Below, piece by piece: positions 33,511-46,397 of a stretch of DNA of 64,000 nucleotides. The stretch covers positions 62,001 to 126,000 of the forward strand of contig CALNHX010003583.1 of the NCBI GenBank assembly GCA_940337035.1, written 5' to 3'. The notes below the pieces were generated by a model. It did not search any database. It had not been told where the DNA came from and was given only the letters and a program-made list of their open reading frames with translations. This stretch comes from Agriotes lineatus. Taxonomy: Eukaryota; Arthropoda; Insecta; Coleoptera; Elateridae. A program made the position numbers and the translations under genes. Within the stretch, counting starts at the first letter, position 1. Each line of letters begins with the position of its first letter.

Positions 33511-35208
33511 TTACATCAGAAATTTTAATTCATAACTACATTCGTAAAGCATTGCCGATATTAAATGGAATTACTTCAGAATAAATGGCAATAAGGCAGA
33601 GCTCAATTCGTAAATTAGTGTCACAGAAATATTAATTAGCATAAATTAAGGGGTTGGTGCGCAAAGTAAAGCCAATCAAAATTCAACAAATCTATCACCA
33701 AAGGGTTTATTACATGCGTGTTAAGTAAATTTACATGTCAGTATAATTGAATAAGTACAGTTCTATGAACTTTTTAAATAAAGGTAAGGACAGAATGTTC
33801 TTAATACAGTGCAAAGAGAGCACAATACTAGATCGAATAAGGCTATAAAAAATGGAACGGTAATATTTGAAGAATGGTGAAAAGCAGACAATTATCATAA
33901 AATACAAGAAATTCACACAACAGGAAATGAACGAGATTGGTGTTTAAAAAAATGAGTCAGTGAAGTGACATAAGTGAACACACAATCCAAATAAAACATA
34001 GTGAGTGGCGCTATAACCTAGTTTAAATACGAACGTGAACAAACAATAATTTTAGAATTAAGATTTTGTACATTTTTATAATATAAGTTAAAATTTAGTT
34101 TATAAGTAACGGATTTGTACTTGGTTAACATCCACAATTATGAATTTAGATAGACAATTCTTGTTAACTACAAGAGAGAAACAATTTAATAAAAATTATT
34201 TCATGACAGTCTAATTTGTCTCTCCAGATTAATTGAGTTTTAAGCCATTTACAATTGAAATAAATTAAAAATAATTATAACATCGTGATCAGGAGTTCGT
34301 AGTGCATATGTGAGAATGTGGGTGTGAAAATCCATCACCTAAAAATTATTTTCATCTGGGACCACCTTCCGAACCACTTCGCCAACGACGAGAAGTTTAC
34401 GATCATCAGATTTTGAGCACAATTGACGTCAGGCGTTTAAAATTTTGGTAGCACCCCGTCCGCACGCCGTGTAGGAGTACACCGCAGCAGTTCCAGCATC
34501 CTAGGGTTCCACTTCCAGCAGCGAGCATCAGGAGAAGCTGTTCCGAGCCAGTTCCTGCAGCCTAAAAAAGGTCAGGTTAGTGTTGAAAAGCAAATATCCG
34601 TGATAGAGTTTCTAAACTTACCATGACGAACGAGTCCTATAAGAGGAAGCCGATTCCAGTCTTACAATACTTCAAAAAAGAGCATGAGGTCCAGAAATTG
34701 TTGAGGTTATGTTTTTTCACATGAAAGGACGCGTTCAAAACAATTGAATTCGCAGGAAGCCGCGAACGATCTAAAAACTAAACACGACTAGTGACGCTTA
34801 ATAAAGCGTGAGATTCGAATTACCTGATAATTTGTTCATAGATTTGCCTTTGAATTAACTTGTAAATACACCAGAAACGAACCGCACGAAAATTGAAATT
34901 ATTCATAGATAAATTGACAGCGTAGTGATTCTGCGCGTTGCTGCTTTTTAATTTCACAGCCCAGTGGCGTAACACGGGAGGTTAAATATGAACATGTCGG
35001 TGAACCTAACTTGCAGATTTGAGTTTTCATGCCTACTGAAAGCTAGCCATAAATAACTATTACTTGCAGATGTGCGAATTACTATAGGCGGCAAAACACT
35101 ACAATCAATGCACCCATTTATACAATTATTTATTTACTTTTAATCAGTCTTGTACATGATGTAAGTATTAAGCTTATTAAAAATTACAATAGTCCTGTAC
35201 AATATATA
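33510..35208. other. No firm gene; one short exon-like ORF
   Basis: Mostly AT-rich. A GC-richer block at 34370-34700 ends with a 33-codon ORF from ATG 34623 (MTNESYKRKPIPVLQYF) that is crossed by a GTTATG donor-like site and preceded by AAAAAG/GTCAGG. It could be a first exon or a retroelement leader. I cannot assign it. Confidence 0.3.
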
Positions 35209-36647
35209 CAGGGTGTCCCAAAAAGAATGGGACACTGATTAGTAATAAAATTCCTTAGGTTATAATAAATCGATTAAACCTTCAGTAAGAAGTTAGAGGG
35301 CTTTGAAGTTCAATTTTTTATTTTTTTGGTAATTTCTAGAAATGTAGAGATATCGATTTGAATTTTGGTATACATGCTTACTGCACTAATACTTCACCTA
35401 TCTTTGATAACTTTTTTAGTTCTAGCTTCGTCATCTGTAACATTTTTTAAAAATGTTATGTTATTATCCGAAAGAGAATTAAACAGCACAAAAATAACGT
35501 ACTCTTTGTTCTTAAGCGTAAAAACAACCGTTTACCTTAAAATGCCTCTCAAAGGTTTTTGGTTGTCATTAAAGACGTGCAATTATCATGTAGTCATGAT
35601 TAGAGTGCTTTATTAACCAGGCAAGCTTATCCCACTAGATTTTGTGTCACAGGGATTTTAGCGCCAAGCCGTTTGCTGCGCTGATCGGTAACAGTGCATT
35701 CTGTCGTCTGTCAACCAAGCAAAACTAGAAACCGTTGGAGTACGTACTGCTTGATCCAGACGAACAATGCATGCTGATTTAAATCTTGGTGCATTCCATT
35801 ACGATGCTAATTATAATTACAGTCTTCATCCAAGTGCGGTTATTTAAATCTATATACAGTGTGTGGGTGTTGTTCTGTGCTGTCAACTGTAGCTGTCAGT
35901 TCTATTGAGTTCTGTCACTCGTCACTGTTGGTACTATTAAAGTTCTCTAGTTTGAACCACGTGCGTGTTAGTTAACAGTGTTTTCGTTTCGATTTTTTCT
36001 GCTTTCCTCTTATTTGTTTAAAAACCAATCTTTTTTAAGACGGATAAAATTAAATGACATGATCGTTGTTTTTCCGACTTACCGTATGCTATTTGGAAAG
36101 TAACTAGAATTTGAATTTGCCGCCACTTTCAGTAACTCAAAATGGCGGACGAGCTTGCTCGTATAAATATAGTACCTTAGTCATGATCACAAACACAATC
36201 GGTAGTGATTGCCATCTAGTAAACACTAACGGTAAATCAATTAATAACGTTGGTGACAGAAGTGTTTTGTTGCGTGTTTACAAAAATGGCGCGGCCACGG
36301 CCTGCTGAATTGTGTGACAAACGTCACTTTATACGGCCTGGGCATATGTAAACTTTTGTGGTTCTCCGCAGAGCGGTGCATACGCACGAGCGGTAATTTC
36401 AAATTTGCAATGTTACCATGTTGACTACGATGCAAATATTTAATTAAACTCGCCGACGTTAGTTAAAATTCGACAATTAATAAAATAACCCTCCCGTGCG
36501 CGTCTTACGTTTGGTTTTCTATTCTGTTTTTTGATCAGTTTCCTGTTCATTTTCTCGTTCATTTTCTTAGTTACATTATTTACGTTCACAGTTTAATTTG
36601 TTGTTTAATTTATTCGTTTTTATTATTTACAATTTGGTGTTGTTAAA

Positions 36648-39436
36648 ATGGCAAGCAGTTCTTCATATAATAGGTGTTGTATTTCAACGTGCAAATATAC
36701 CACTTGGGGAAGATCTTACCATGAATTTCCATCAAATCATGATTTACGATTTACGAAGGAAATGGTTTGAAAGCTTAAATTTAAATTATGGTACTGATTC
36801 TCAAACAAACTACCTGTTTAACAACTTCTATTTTCTATTTTTATTTAAATACAGATAAACAACGAAAACTGCAAGAAAGAGCTGTTGTGTGTAGCTTGCA
36901 CTTTGAAGAAAGTTGTTTCCGAGTTACTTCCTCTGGGCGAAGACTATTAAAGCACACTGCAGTGCCTGTACTTTCATTGGTATGTTTCTAATTACTACAT
37001 TTACACATAGGTAACCAATAAACTCTACAAATAACTTCTACATGTTTAATTCTAAAAATCTTACAACATATAAACTTACAGCCTTACAATAGCATACAAA
37101 ATAAAATTACCACCTAGTCTTCTAAATTTCTAAGAATAATACATATATCACATTCTATTTTAGAGTGAGTCTCTGAGCTATCTAAATAATAGAATAGTTG
37201 AAGCCCAATCATTGCATAAAAATGTTATTCTGTCTTCAACCCAAACTTCTGATTTAATTTAATTTAATGTGAATTATGTAAGTATACTTACTACTAGGAC
37301 AAGGTTAAGCAATAACTGGTTCTTGATTTTCTAATACGAGTACCTATTACAGACAGCTGACAAATTCACCCAGGTAAACATTATTACTCAACAAGAAATT
37401 GAAGAGTACAAAAAAGAAATAAAAGCATTAAGAGTTAAAATAAAAAAACTGACAGAACAAGATCAACTGAAAACCACTGAATTCCAAGATTTGAAAGAAA
37501 AACTTGATCATTTTGAATGTGAAACAAGAATTCACATTACAAAAGATGCAAATAACAGTAATCTTTATGCGACATTTTTGCTTGACCAGATCACAAATTA
37601 TGGTAAGCAAAAGCCAAGATTTTCTGAAATGACTGTGCGTAACTGTGTTATGTGAAGAACATCTTCACATCCAAATTGTTAAAAATACCCTGTAGACGAA
37701 CTCTTCAGCGTTATATTGGCAGCAATAAAGAAGTGTCGCAACTTATAAAGTCTAGAATTAGAATGGAAGCTAATTCCCTGCAACCAATTGAAAGAATCTG
37801 TAGTCTAGTAATCGGTGACATATCTATAAAAGAAAAATTACATTACAGCCGAACTGAAGATAAATTTTATGGCTTAGAAACATCTAAACCTTCCCTAGCT
37901 ATCAGCAAAAAACCAGTACTGGCGAATAAAATGTTATGTTTTGTTATACATGGTTTACCCACACAATTTGCTATACCTGCAGCGTACTACTTTAATCGAA
38001 CAATGAAAAATACAGAATTTTACAGTTTAACACTAAATGTTCTACGCCAATTACATGAATGTGGCTTCGTAGTATTACGTATAGTAACAGATAACCATAA
38101 GTCAAATGTAGCTCTGTTTAAAGCACTTAGTGGTAATAAATTGTCAACACGTGTGAAACATCCAGTACCGCCCAGTATTCCTCTATTTCTTAGTTTTGAC
38201 TATTGTCATGCTATAAAAAATGCTAGAAATATATTTCTTGATCATAATATGCAATCAGAAGATGGAACAATTTCTTCAGATTATTTAAAAGATCTTTATA
38301 AGCTACAGAAAAGTTTGATTGTGAAGCCAGTTAGATTCTTAACTCAGAAACATCTCTACCCAAGTAACTTTGAGAAGATGAATGTACGAAGAGCAGTAGA
38401 ATTGTTTTCAGCAGCAGTAAGTGCTGCAATAACATATTTGAGCCAGTACCAAGCCTCAGTATATAATTTTTCGAACTCTGGAGCTACTACTCGGTACATG
38501 GAAATGATGTATACTTTTTTCCAACTGCATGATGTTAGTGATAAAGTTCAGTATTTCAAACAATTAGATAAAAATGTGCACCCTATGCCGATATTAATGG
38601 TGAAAGACTTGTGTGGCTAAAAGAAGTATTTCCAGCGTATATCGACTCAATTCAAGAATATTCCAAAATCAATGGTTGAAAAGGACTGACCAAAGAAACG
38701 GCAGAATCATTAAAGTTTATTGCTCAAAGTACTTCCCAATGTGTTCACTATTTACTAGAAGCAGTTGGATTTTATTATGTTCTAACACGATGCTTCAATT
38801 CAGATGCCACCGAGTCTATGTTTAGTACCGTGCGTATGAGAGGAGGCTCTCAAGATGCGACTGATGCTCAAGCCGCACACAATGCCATTAAAAAAAATAG
38901 TGCAATGCGGGCTGGTAAAAACATCAGATTCGGCAAATGTATTTGCTGACTGCAGCTAGAATAGTGCCGCTGGTCACATCACAGAGGAATCCATTGAAGC
39001 ACCTGACTATAAGCTCGATCTTCCTGAAAATATTGAAGAAGCAATAGATGAACTTAAAAATGTGTCCACACACCTCGAATATGGAATTGTTTCTGCTTCA
39101 GTGGCATTTTTGAGTGGATATGTAGCACGAACAGTTGAAGAAAGAGTTAACTGTAATGTTTGCTTAGAATCTCTTTTAACCACTTCTTCCTCAAATCCAT
39201 TATTAGCTCTTATACGTCTACAAGATAAGGGAGCATTGAAATATCCTACTAGACGATTTACAGCTTTAATAAATCAATTAATTGATCTAATTTTAAATAT
39301 AATTCAGTATTTACCTGGACAATGCAATCCATCGAAAATTATAACTGCGCTACTTCTTGACCCACTTGCCTCATCGGAGTTTTTCATTTGTATGGATCAC
39401 AGAGATAAAATCTCTATAATAATCCTTGATAAGTAA
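36648..39436 (+). pseudogene. P-element (THAP9-like) transposase 1, heavily decayed
   Basis: Exon 1 from ATG 36648 encodes a THAP start (CCISTCKYTTWGRSYHEFP) with a frameshift near 36765. An intron at about 36789-36854 precedes the CSLHFE Cys/His pair, and a donor follows at about 36980. The next exon from 37354 holds a coiled-coil-like lysine/glutamate stretch. The main ORF 37652-38620 carries LVIGDISIKEKLHYSR (first acidic residue), RIVTDNHKSN (second Asp) and DYCHAIKNARN. A frameshift at about 38605 and a TGA near 38685 follow, then the catalytic-Glu region NSDATESMFSTVRMRGG and a C-terminal piece to 39436. Nonfunctional. Confidence 0.8.
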
Positions 39437-39833
39437 CTCAAACCAATTCTATCAAACATAGGAGCTACACGGACAGATTCAGTTACTACGAATTCTTGGA
39501 GTTCAAAACCTCTCTCAAGAAAAATATTGAAACTGTAAATATCTGAAATGTAAGTACACAATACTATACCTAGATTATACGATTCATATTTATATTAAAT
39601 TCAAGACAATATGTCCTTCTTGTACCGATACTGCACGTTAACAATTAATTGTAAAAAAACGTATTATTCTTGACACCAACTGTCATTTAAATGTCATCGT
39701 GGGTATGTGGCGCCAAACGGCCAAAATTGGCGTTTTCTCACAAATGAAAACAACAATGAATTTCAAAAAAATGCCCAGGCCGTAGAAAGTGACCAGAGAC
39801 AATAACTAAAGGAGACCAGACAGCTATATGGTA

Positions 39834-40255
39834 TAGTATTCCAACCAAAAATTGGAAAGTTATTTAAAATCCAGTACACCATGAAAAGTGTAAGTCATGT
39901 CTAAGTTGGTTTCATACAATCAGTAAATAATATTCTAATGTCAATCAGCTTTCAAGTAATGACAGTTCATCTGCAAATTGTACATGTAACTGTTTTGTTA
40001 AGGCATTGTAACATTGTATATGATTTAAGTATGTACTAGTTGAGTTTTTTAAAACCGTATAGTAGCATAGAAAATGTTGAAAAACGTATATGTCTTCCAA
40101 ACTTCCCAATGCATCTGTCAAATTTGAAGGTTATTATCGAAGTGTCACTGAATGACAATCAAACAGTAATTTTATGAACTAAATTACGAAGTGACTTATT
40201 GTTCTCAATGCTGGCCTGATTTTAAATAGCTTTCCAATTTGTGGTTGGAATACTA
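39834..40255 (+). mobile_element. Internal-deletion derivative of the D-81-E element
   Basis: 422 bp with TA duplications (39832-39833, 40256-40257). The left ~250 bp matches 27531-27790 through the transposase start, where ATG has become ATA followed by GAAAATGTTGAAAAA. The right ~170 bp matches 30340-30507. Everything between is deleted, leaving a MITE that the intact transposase could mobilise in principle. Confidence 0.85.
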
Positions 40256-40817
40256 TACTAACAGAGATAGGCATAAATATTTAAGTACGTCATTCATAGA
40301 TGGCAAAACGAACTAAAATGTCGATAAAGTAGATGTACATTTCAAGCAATTAATTAGTTAGTGAAAAGTGCCACAGATGGCGCAATATTCGATTTAAAAA
40401 TTTTGTGAAAGCCCCAATTTTTAAATCACGTATTCTGGAACAAATGATTTTTTAAATGAAATAATAGATAAATCATAGCAACTAAACAATGATATTTGAC
40501 CAGAGACAATCTAGTTCTCTCTGTATTTGACTTACGATTTGTATATGCAGTGTTTGTGGAAGTAAATTATAAAAGGATACAACATTGAGAAAGTAAGTAC
40601 TGCTTATTTATTTTAATTTTTTGAAACACGTAATAATGAAAATAAGTATGTAGGTATTTGTTATTGGCACATACATATGTATGTAGTTAAATTGTACTTC
40701 TACCAACTTTTGCTAATCATTACCCATTATTAACATTTTCAGAAATTTATTTATTTGGAAAACATTTATTAATATTTAATTTTCTAATAGGACAATTTAC
40801 TTTTCAGCTCTCAAAAA

Positions 40818-43357
40818 ATGAGAATTAAGAAATGTGCAGTTTTTGGATGCGTCATTAAATTTGAAAACAATTCCACGATCAAGTATTTCACATTTCCACG
40901 AAACGAGTGCTTGTGTCTTGAATGGATACATGCTACAAAAAATAAAAAATTGTCCAAGCTGCCAGTAACCAGTGTACAGAATAACTTCTTCATATGTGCC
41001 AACCACTTTGAAACCAATAAATTCCAAACTAAAGAAAAGCTAAAGTTGAACAGGGGCGCAATACCCACTCTTTTACTTCCAAATGCCACCACCGTTATAC
41101 AGATAGAAAGCAACTTGGAGGGTACGTAATGACATTTTATGTACATTAAATTAAGTTGATGCAGTGAATGTGCAGTGAAAAATTGAACGGATTATTAATT
41201 TTGTTTTTTATATAATCTGCAGGTAGCCCAGTAACTGCTACATCGCCAAAAAGGAAAGAAAATCCTGTTAAGTGTAAATGTAAAATATTGTCTACGCAGC
41301 TCTTAAATGAATTAAAGTTGGCAAAGAAGCATCTAGCTGCTTTAAAATGGAAATGGAAGACACGTAAGGGCTTTGTTGAAGAAAATTCTACTCTTGGTAG
41401 TAAAGATATTTTAGAAATGTGTAGAAGTAAGAATTTATCTTGGTTCGATAAGCTCTCACAGACTTCACAGAAATTTATTGAATCGCAAATAAAACAGTGT
41501 CATAAGAAAAAAATGGGTCGTAAGTGGACGGATGAAGAAAAATCTTTATATTTAGCTATTTATAAACAAGGATCTAGAGCATATAAGTTCTTAAGAAAAA
41601 TATTTATTTTGCCTTCTCCAAAAACTTTACAACGAACACTTCAACAAATTCCCGTGTCTGTAGGCATCCACCAGAATGTTTTAAATTTTATGTCAACAAG
41701 ATCATTTACAGAAAAACCGTTACATCGTTTTTGTGTGTTGATGTTCGACGAAATTATTCTAAAACCACATTTAGATGTGCAAGTTAAAAATGGTTCTGTC
41801 AATGTAGCAGGATTAGAGGATTTTGGAGAAGGCAAAACAAAAAATATTTGGGACAAAGCTTTACATTTTATGTTGAGAGGTGTAAATCAGAAATGGAAAC
41901 AACCAGTCGCACTTTACTTATCTAAGTCTGGTGCAAAAATGTTTCAAATAGTAAGAGTACTTAAAGAAGTAATAACAGCAGTTCATTCCCAGACTGAATA
42001 TAGAATTCTTGCTTCTATTTCTGATCAATTTAGTTCAAATATTGCTGCTATAAAATATCTTAGCAGTCAGTCCGGATATAGAAGTGATGACTGTGTCTAC
42101 AAAGTAAACGGTCAAACAATTTTTCACATATTTGATCCACCTCACCTAATCAAATGTATGCGCAATAACTTTATGGTTAAAGATATACACTATAAGGGGT
42201 GTATTGCAAAATGGGATGATATAAAATTGTTGTATTACAAGGATGCCGAAACTCCTTATGGAAAAGTATGTGGCAAATTAACAGAAAACCACATTAATCC
42301 AGACAGCCGTAATAAAATGAAAGTGTGTTATGCTGCACAAATATTTAGCCACACTATATACTCAGCAATGACCCTATTACAAAATTTTGGCTGCGTAAAT
42401 TGGAAAGGCACTGCTGATTTCGTGCACTTCATGGATCAGTTATTTGATTCTCTAAATAATAGATGCAGAGCCTATAAGGAACTGAACAAACCATTAACGG
42501 AAAAACAGAGGCAGCTTTTGTTTCATTTTGGGCAGACGCTAAACGACATTTATCAGATTTAAAAAATGGAAAAGCCGTTGATGCACCTCCATCTGCTAAA
42601 AATTTTATTATAACGATCAGAAACATTGAAAATTTATGGAAGCACATGAAAGTGTTGGGATTTAAATATTTAGCAACCAGAACAATAAATCAAGATCCTA
42701 TTGAGAATACATTTGGATTAATAAGAAGTTTATGTGGCCAAAACAAAAGACCAACATCTACACAATTTATTGCTGCATATAGAACTTGTGTTGTAAACAG
42801 TTTACTAGTAAAGCCAAGTACAACAAATTGTGAAGACGATGGCACACAAAATTTGCTTAATTTCATTGGTAATGTTAAAACTGCTTCTCATACCTCTCAT
42901 TCCTTCAATTCCGTTGAACAAGGTATCAGAATACCAACTACATTTTCTAATTTTTCTGAGCAAAACATTTCAAAAGAAATTTTACATTTACGGCAGATCC
43001 TCATATATCGCGGGCTTTATCTGTCGAAAAATTATGCCAAGAGACTGTCGAAGTTGTGTTTCATCACTACTAACAGAAACAATTACAGACAGTCACGCTT
43101 TTATACTTTTAAAAGATTCAGGGGGAAAATTAAAATATCCTTGCGAAGCCGTAATAAACTGGGTGGATAAAATTAAAAGAATTCTATTTTTGAATATACC
43201 TAATGTCATTAATCAAAATTTACTGCATGCTATTCCCTTGAATAATTTTAATTTTATTAATTGTCATGATCATAAAGAAAAATTAGAAAAGTACATACAT
43301 GTAAGCATTGTAATTATAATGGTTAAGCATTTTTTCGCACAACTAATCGCAAACTAA
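40818..43357 (+). pseudogene. P-element (THAP9-like) transposase 2, two frameshifts
   Basis: Exon 1 (40818-41121) is a complete THAP domain: CAVFGC, W at LEWIHATK, FFICANHFE, ending at a GTACGT donor. Exon 2 begins 41223 after a TCTGCAG acceptor, in phase. The core shows LMFDEIILK (first Asp), ASISDQFSSN (second Asp), HIFDPPHLIKCMRNNF, and DPIENTFGLIRSLCG (Glu). Frameshifts lie at about 42530 and about 42990; reading across them gives the family's C-terminal YIAGFICRK and KYPCEAVINWVDKI segments. Far better preserved than element 1, consistent with its being the later insertion. Confidence 0.85.
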
Positions 43358-44286
43358 CTAAAAAAGATTTACGACCCAATTTAATAATTGATAACTACAT
43401 TAAGGTATACGGACCAGCTACTACTTTTGTATTAAAATAAACACATAGTGTTAAATGTTAAATACCTATGTGCTTATTATCACTGCATTCTGGATATGCA
43501 ACATTTAAGTTTATTTTGTTAGTATAATTTAATAAAAATAATAGCACTAATTGTTGTATTGGCATATTTTAACTTATACGTAATATGTATATATGTATCG
43601 ACAAGCTTGCATTCAGACCTTACATACGAAAAAATCGGTCGCTCGATGTCACTGGCAAAAGAGATTTGCATATTTTTAAAATTAAATAGCAGCTCTTTGA
43701 AAGTAGGCATCTCGCTTGATTAGTACCAAAAAGGATGAAAGACCTGATTCAGCTGTCAATTTCATCGTTTTCCTCATTGATGCTTGTTATTATTATACGA
43801 CAGAGGTATTACTAGGTAATTGTATCTGAATCGTATTTTAATTTTTATGTAAGAATGTCACATTTTTTATGTATTACTACATTAATCAATTAATTAATGG
43901 TTAACCGTAGATTATGTATATTAGTAGATATTGTTTTGTATTTTTGATTAGTGTGTATTGGTTAGTACTTTTTGACTTATTCCTATAATATGTAGCTACA
44001 AGTCTCAAGGAAAATAAAGATTGTCATTATTAGTATTATTATTATTATTCAAAATGTTTTTGTTGTAAAATATGTAAAAGAATAAAAATAAAATAAGTTT
44101 AGAAAAACAATGTACTATTATTCAAATACTCCAATTTAAATTTCCCGCTTCCTGATTTAGTTATGGATAGTCATTCATAGAGGCGCTGATTCTCTCAATT
44201 ATTTATCATTTACTGTCTCCTCTCGTTTATCTAGTTTTCTCTGAAAGTGACGTTTGTCACACAATTCAGCAGTCCGTGGGCGCAGC

Positions 44287-45045
44287 ATAACGAATTCTCT
44301 AATGCCGAAATCAGAGATATGGTTTGCAGCTACGCTAATGAAGGTTTTTGTGGTCGTGCCGCGGCAAGGATATACTTGCAGTTATATCCAAAATAGAAGA
44401 CAGCCAGATCACAAGCTTTTTAAAAACCTTTACGACCGATTAGGAGAAATTGGTTAATTTCGACCAAATCGTTACAATCGTTTAGCTGGAGCTGCCGATA
44501 AGCAGGTCCACAGAATTTTACGAAAAAAGAAATTCTTTCCCTATCACTTTACTAATGTACAAAATTGATTACCAAATAATCTTCCAACTAGATTGCAGTT
44601 TTCCTAGTTTCCTCTTAACAAGCATAATGCCGACCACATGTTTCTCAAGAAGGTGCTGTTTACCGATTAGGCTACTTTTACTCGCCGTTGAGTTTTTAAT
44701 TAGAGAAATAGCCATTCGTGGAAAAATGCAAATCCACATTTATCAAGGGAGAAACATTTCCAAAATGAATTCTCTATCAATGTTTGGTGTGGTATCATCG
44801 GAAACTGTTCAACAGGTCCTTTCGAACTTCCACCAAGGCTCAATGGCGATATGTATTTAAACTTTTTGGAAAATAATCTGGAGGAACTCTTAGAAGGCGT
44901 ACCTTTGGATTTTTACTTATGGGGACACATGGAATCGCTGAAGACCTGATTAACACCTGTGACGGGTTGTAGCTAAAAATCAAGGAAGCTGCTAATATTA
45001 TTAGAAATAATCAAAATCGCCTTAACGACAACCTAAAACTTTGAT
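44287..45045 (+). pseudogene. Decayed mariner transposase body
   Basis: Continues the reading frame begun at 36286-36295. Frames here read NEFSNAEIRDMVCSYANEG, GRAAARIYLQLYP and RRQPDHKLFKNLYDRLGEIG (a helix-turn-helix region like that of the DD41D element's RRNAERAQDMYFQRYPERRQ). Later pieces include NGDMYLNFLENNLEELLE and VPLDFYLWGHME, the C-terminal catalytic-Asp neighbourhood. Several stops and frameshifts make it non-functional. Confidence 0.75.
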
Positions 45046-45798
45046 AGCAATTTTAAGGCAAAATGTTATCTTTTTTACTTCTCTTTCAGATAATAACCTA
45101 TTTTTTTTAAATGTTACCGATAACGAAGCTAGAGCTAAAAAAAGTTTTCAAAGATAGGTAAAGTGCCTCTTATACTCAAGTCTAGTTTATGAAATTTTTG
45201 TATTAGTACAGTACATAATAGTAAGCACGTATACCAAAATTCAAATCGATATCTCTACATTTGTGGAAATTACCAAAAAAATTAAAATTTTACTTCAAGG
45301 CCCTACAACTTCTTACTGGAGGGAGTTTGTACTAAGGTATATTAGGTTTAATCGATTTATTATATCCTAAGGAATGTATGCCTAATCGGTGTCCGATTCG
45401 TTTTGGGACACCCCTATGTATGCCGCTGCGGCAACTATGAAATTAGTTTATTTAACCCTTCAGCGACCGACGGTACTTCTAGGTACCATTCAGTTTATAT
45501 ATTATTATAAAATTCATATGAGCATATCTGCTTATTCTGGAGTCTGGACTGACGGTACCTTAGAGTACCAATTTCGTAATAGGGAAATAACATCTCTTTG
45601 ATGTTGGTAGTCATACATAACCTAAAAACTAAATATTTCTGAAGTGGTGTGCCAGTGAATACAGTGACGTTTCTGATGCGGTTTGGTTAATTAAATGTTT
45701 ATTTGGATTTTCTGTTTCTATTAAAACTTTGTGTATAAGTATTACTACTTTGATATAATAGCATTACATTTCCTTCATTTACTGTAAATGTGATTATA

Positions 45799-46129
45799 CC
45801 GGGTGGCCATAAACATCTGAGATCCCGGTAGTCATGGAATTAGCTACTTATAAATGTTGGTTAGCATTATACATATTTCAATTATAATAAGTATTGGTAT
45901 GAAATGTAATAAAATGCAAATAAGAGGAGGGGAATGTGCCCCAGATTCTGCAGTTTAACCTACAACTCGATTATAAAAATCTCCTGTTCTAACTTCAATA
46001 CTTATTGCAATCTGTAATAATTTTGGTTGTGATGACATTAATGACATTTAGTTTAGTTGGATTCATCACTTTAATAAAGCGGTGTTGGTTCCAAAGGTAA
46101 TGTGATATCAGATATTTATGGCCACCCGG
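45799..46129. mobile_element. 331-bp MITE with CCGGGTGGCCATAAA ends
   Basis: Inverted ends CCGGGTGGCCATAAACATCT and complement with a few mismatches; TA flanks both sides (45797-45798, 46130-46131). Inserted in the piggyBac leader. Confidence 0.8.
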
Positions 46130-46172
46130 TATTACAGTAAATACGTAACTGACTGAAAAGTACCGTCAGGAT

Positions 46173-46397
46173 ATGGGCAAGGAGGATTTTTCTTCAGGAT
46201 GGTCTCAGGTGAGACCTCTAACCGATAAAGAATTGCTGGAGTTGATTGATTCTCCAGAATTTGAAACATTGGAAATTGGTTTGGACAACAAATTTGATAT
46301 AGATATTGATTCGGATGACAGTGATGCACCTATAAAGAATAAAGTAATTTTGGAAACTGACGAATCTGTCATAAATTTTTGCATGGGCAATAATTAG
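46173..46397 (+). pseudogene. piggyBac-like transposase N-terminus
   Basis: 74 codons from ATG to TAG. The product has PLTDKELLELIDSPE and a DIDIDSDDSDAP acidic tract, the style of the disordered N-terminus of piggyBac-family transposases. No DDD core follows; instead three tandem 172-bp repeats occupy the position of the next exon. Confidence 0.5.

Larger units (their letters stand above)
39794..44243 (+). mobile_element. P/THAP-type element 2, inserted in the terminal repeat of element 1
   Basis: 4,450 bp bounded by perfect 8-bp duplications AAAGTGAC (39786-39793, 44244-44251). Ends CAGAGA(C/A)AA...GGAGAC and complement TCTCTG. A subterminal copy of ACCAGAGACAAT recurs at about 40499. It contains an intact THAP exon, a transposase with two frameshifts, and a 422-bp inserted MITE. 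Confidence 0.9.
36296..44278 (+). mobile_element. P/THAP-type element 1, inserted in the mariner transposase
   Basis: Ends CACGG(C/A)CTGCTGAATTG with inverted repeats of about 50 bp that include GTGACAAACGTCAC. Flanked by GGCGCGGC (36288-36295) and GGCGCAGC (44279-44286), an 8-bp duplication with one change, as expected for P elements. About 3.5 kb once the inner element is subtracted. Its own right inverted repeat is split at 39786-39793 by element 2. Confidence 0.85.
35209..45418 (+). mobile_element. Old mariner-like element, host of nested insertions
   Basis: Terminal inverted repeats: left CAGGGTGTCCCAAAAAGAAT and right (complement) CATAGGGGTGTCCCAAAACG, followed on both sides by related ATTCCTTAGG and AATAAATCGATTAAACC blocks. 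TA flanks both ends (35207-35208, 45419-45420). Its transposase starts at ATG 36286 and resumes at 44287, split by the 36296-44278 insertion. Removing that leaves about 2.2 kb, still long for a mariner, so the 35.6-36.2 kb leader may hold further insertion. Confidence 0.8.
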
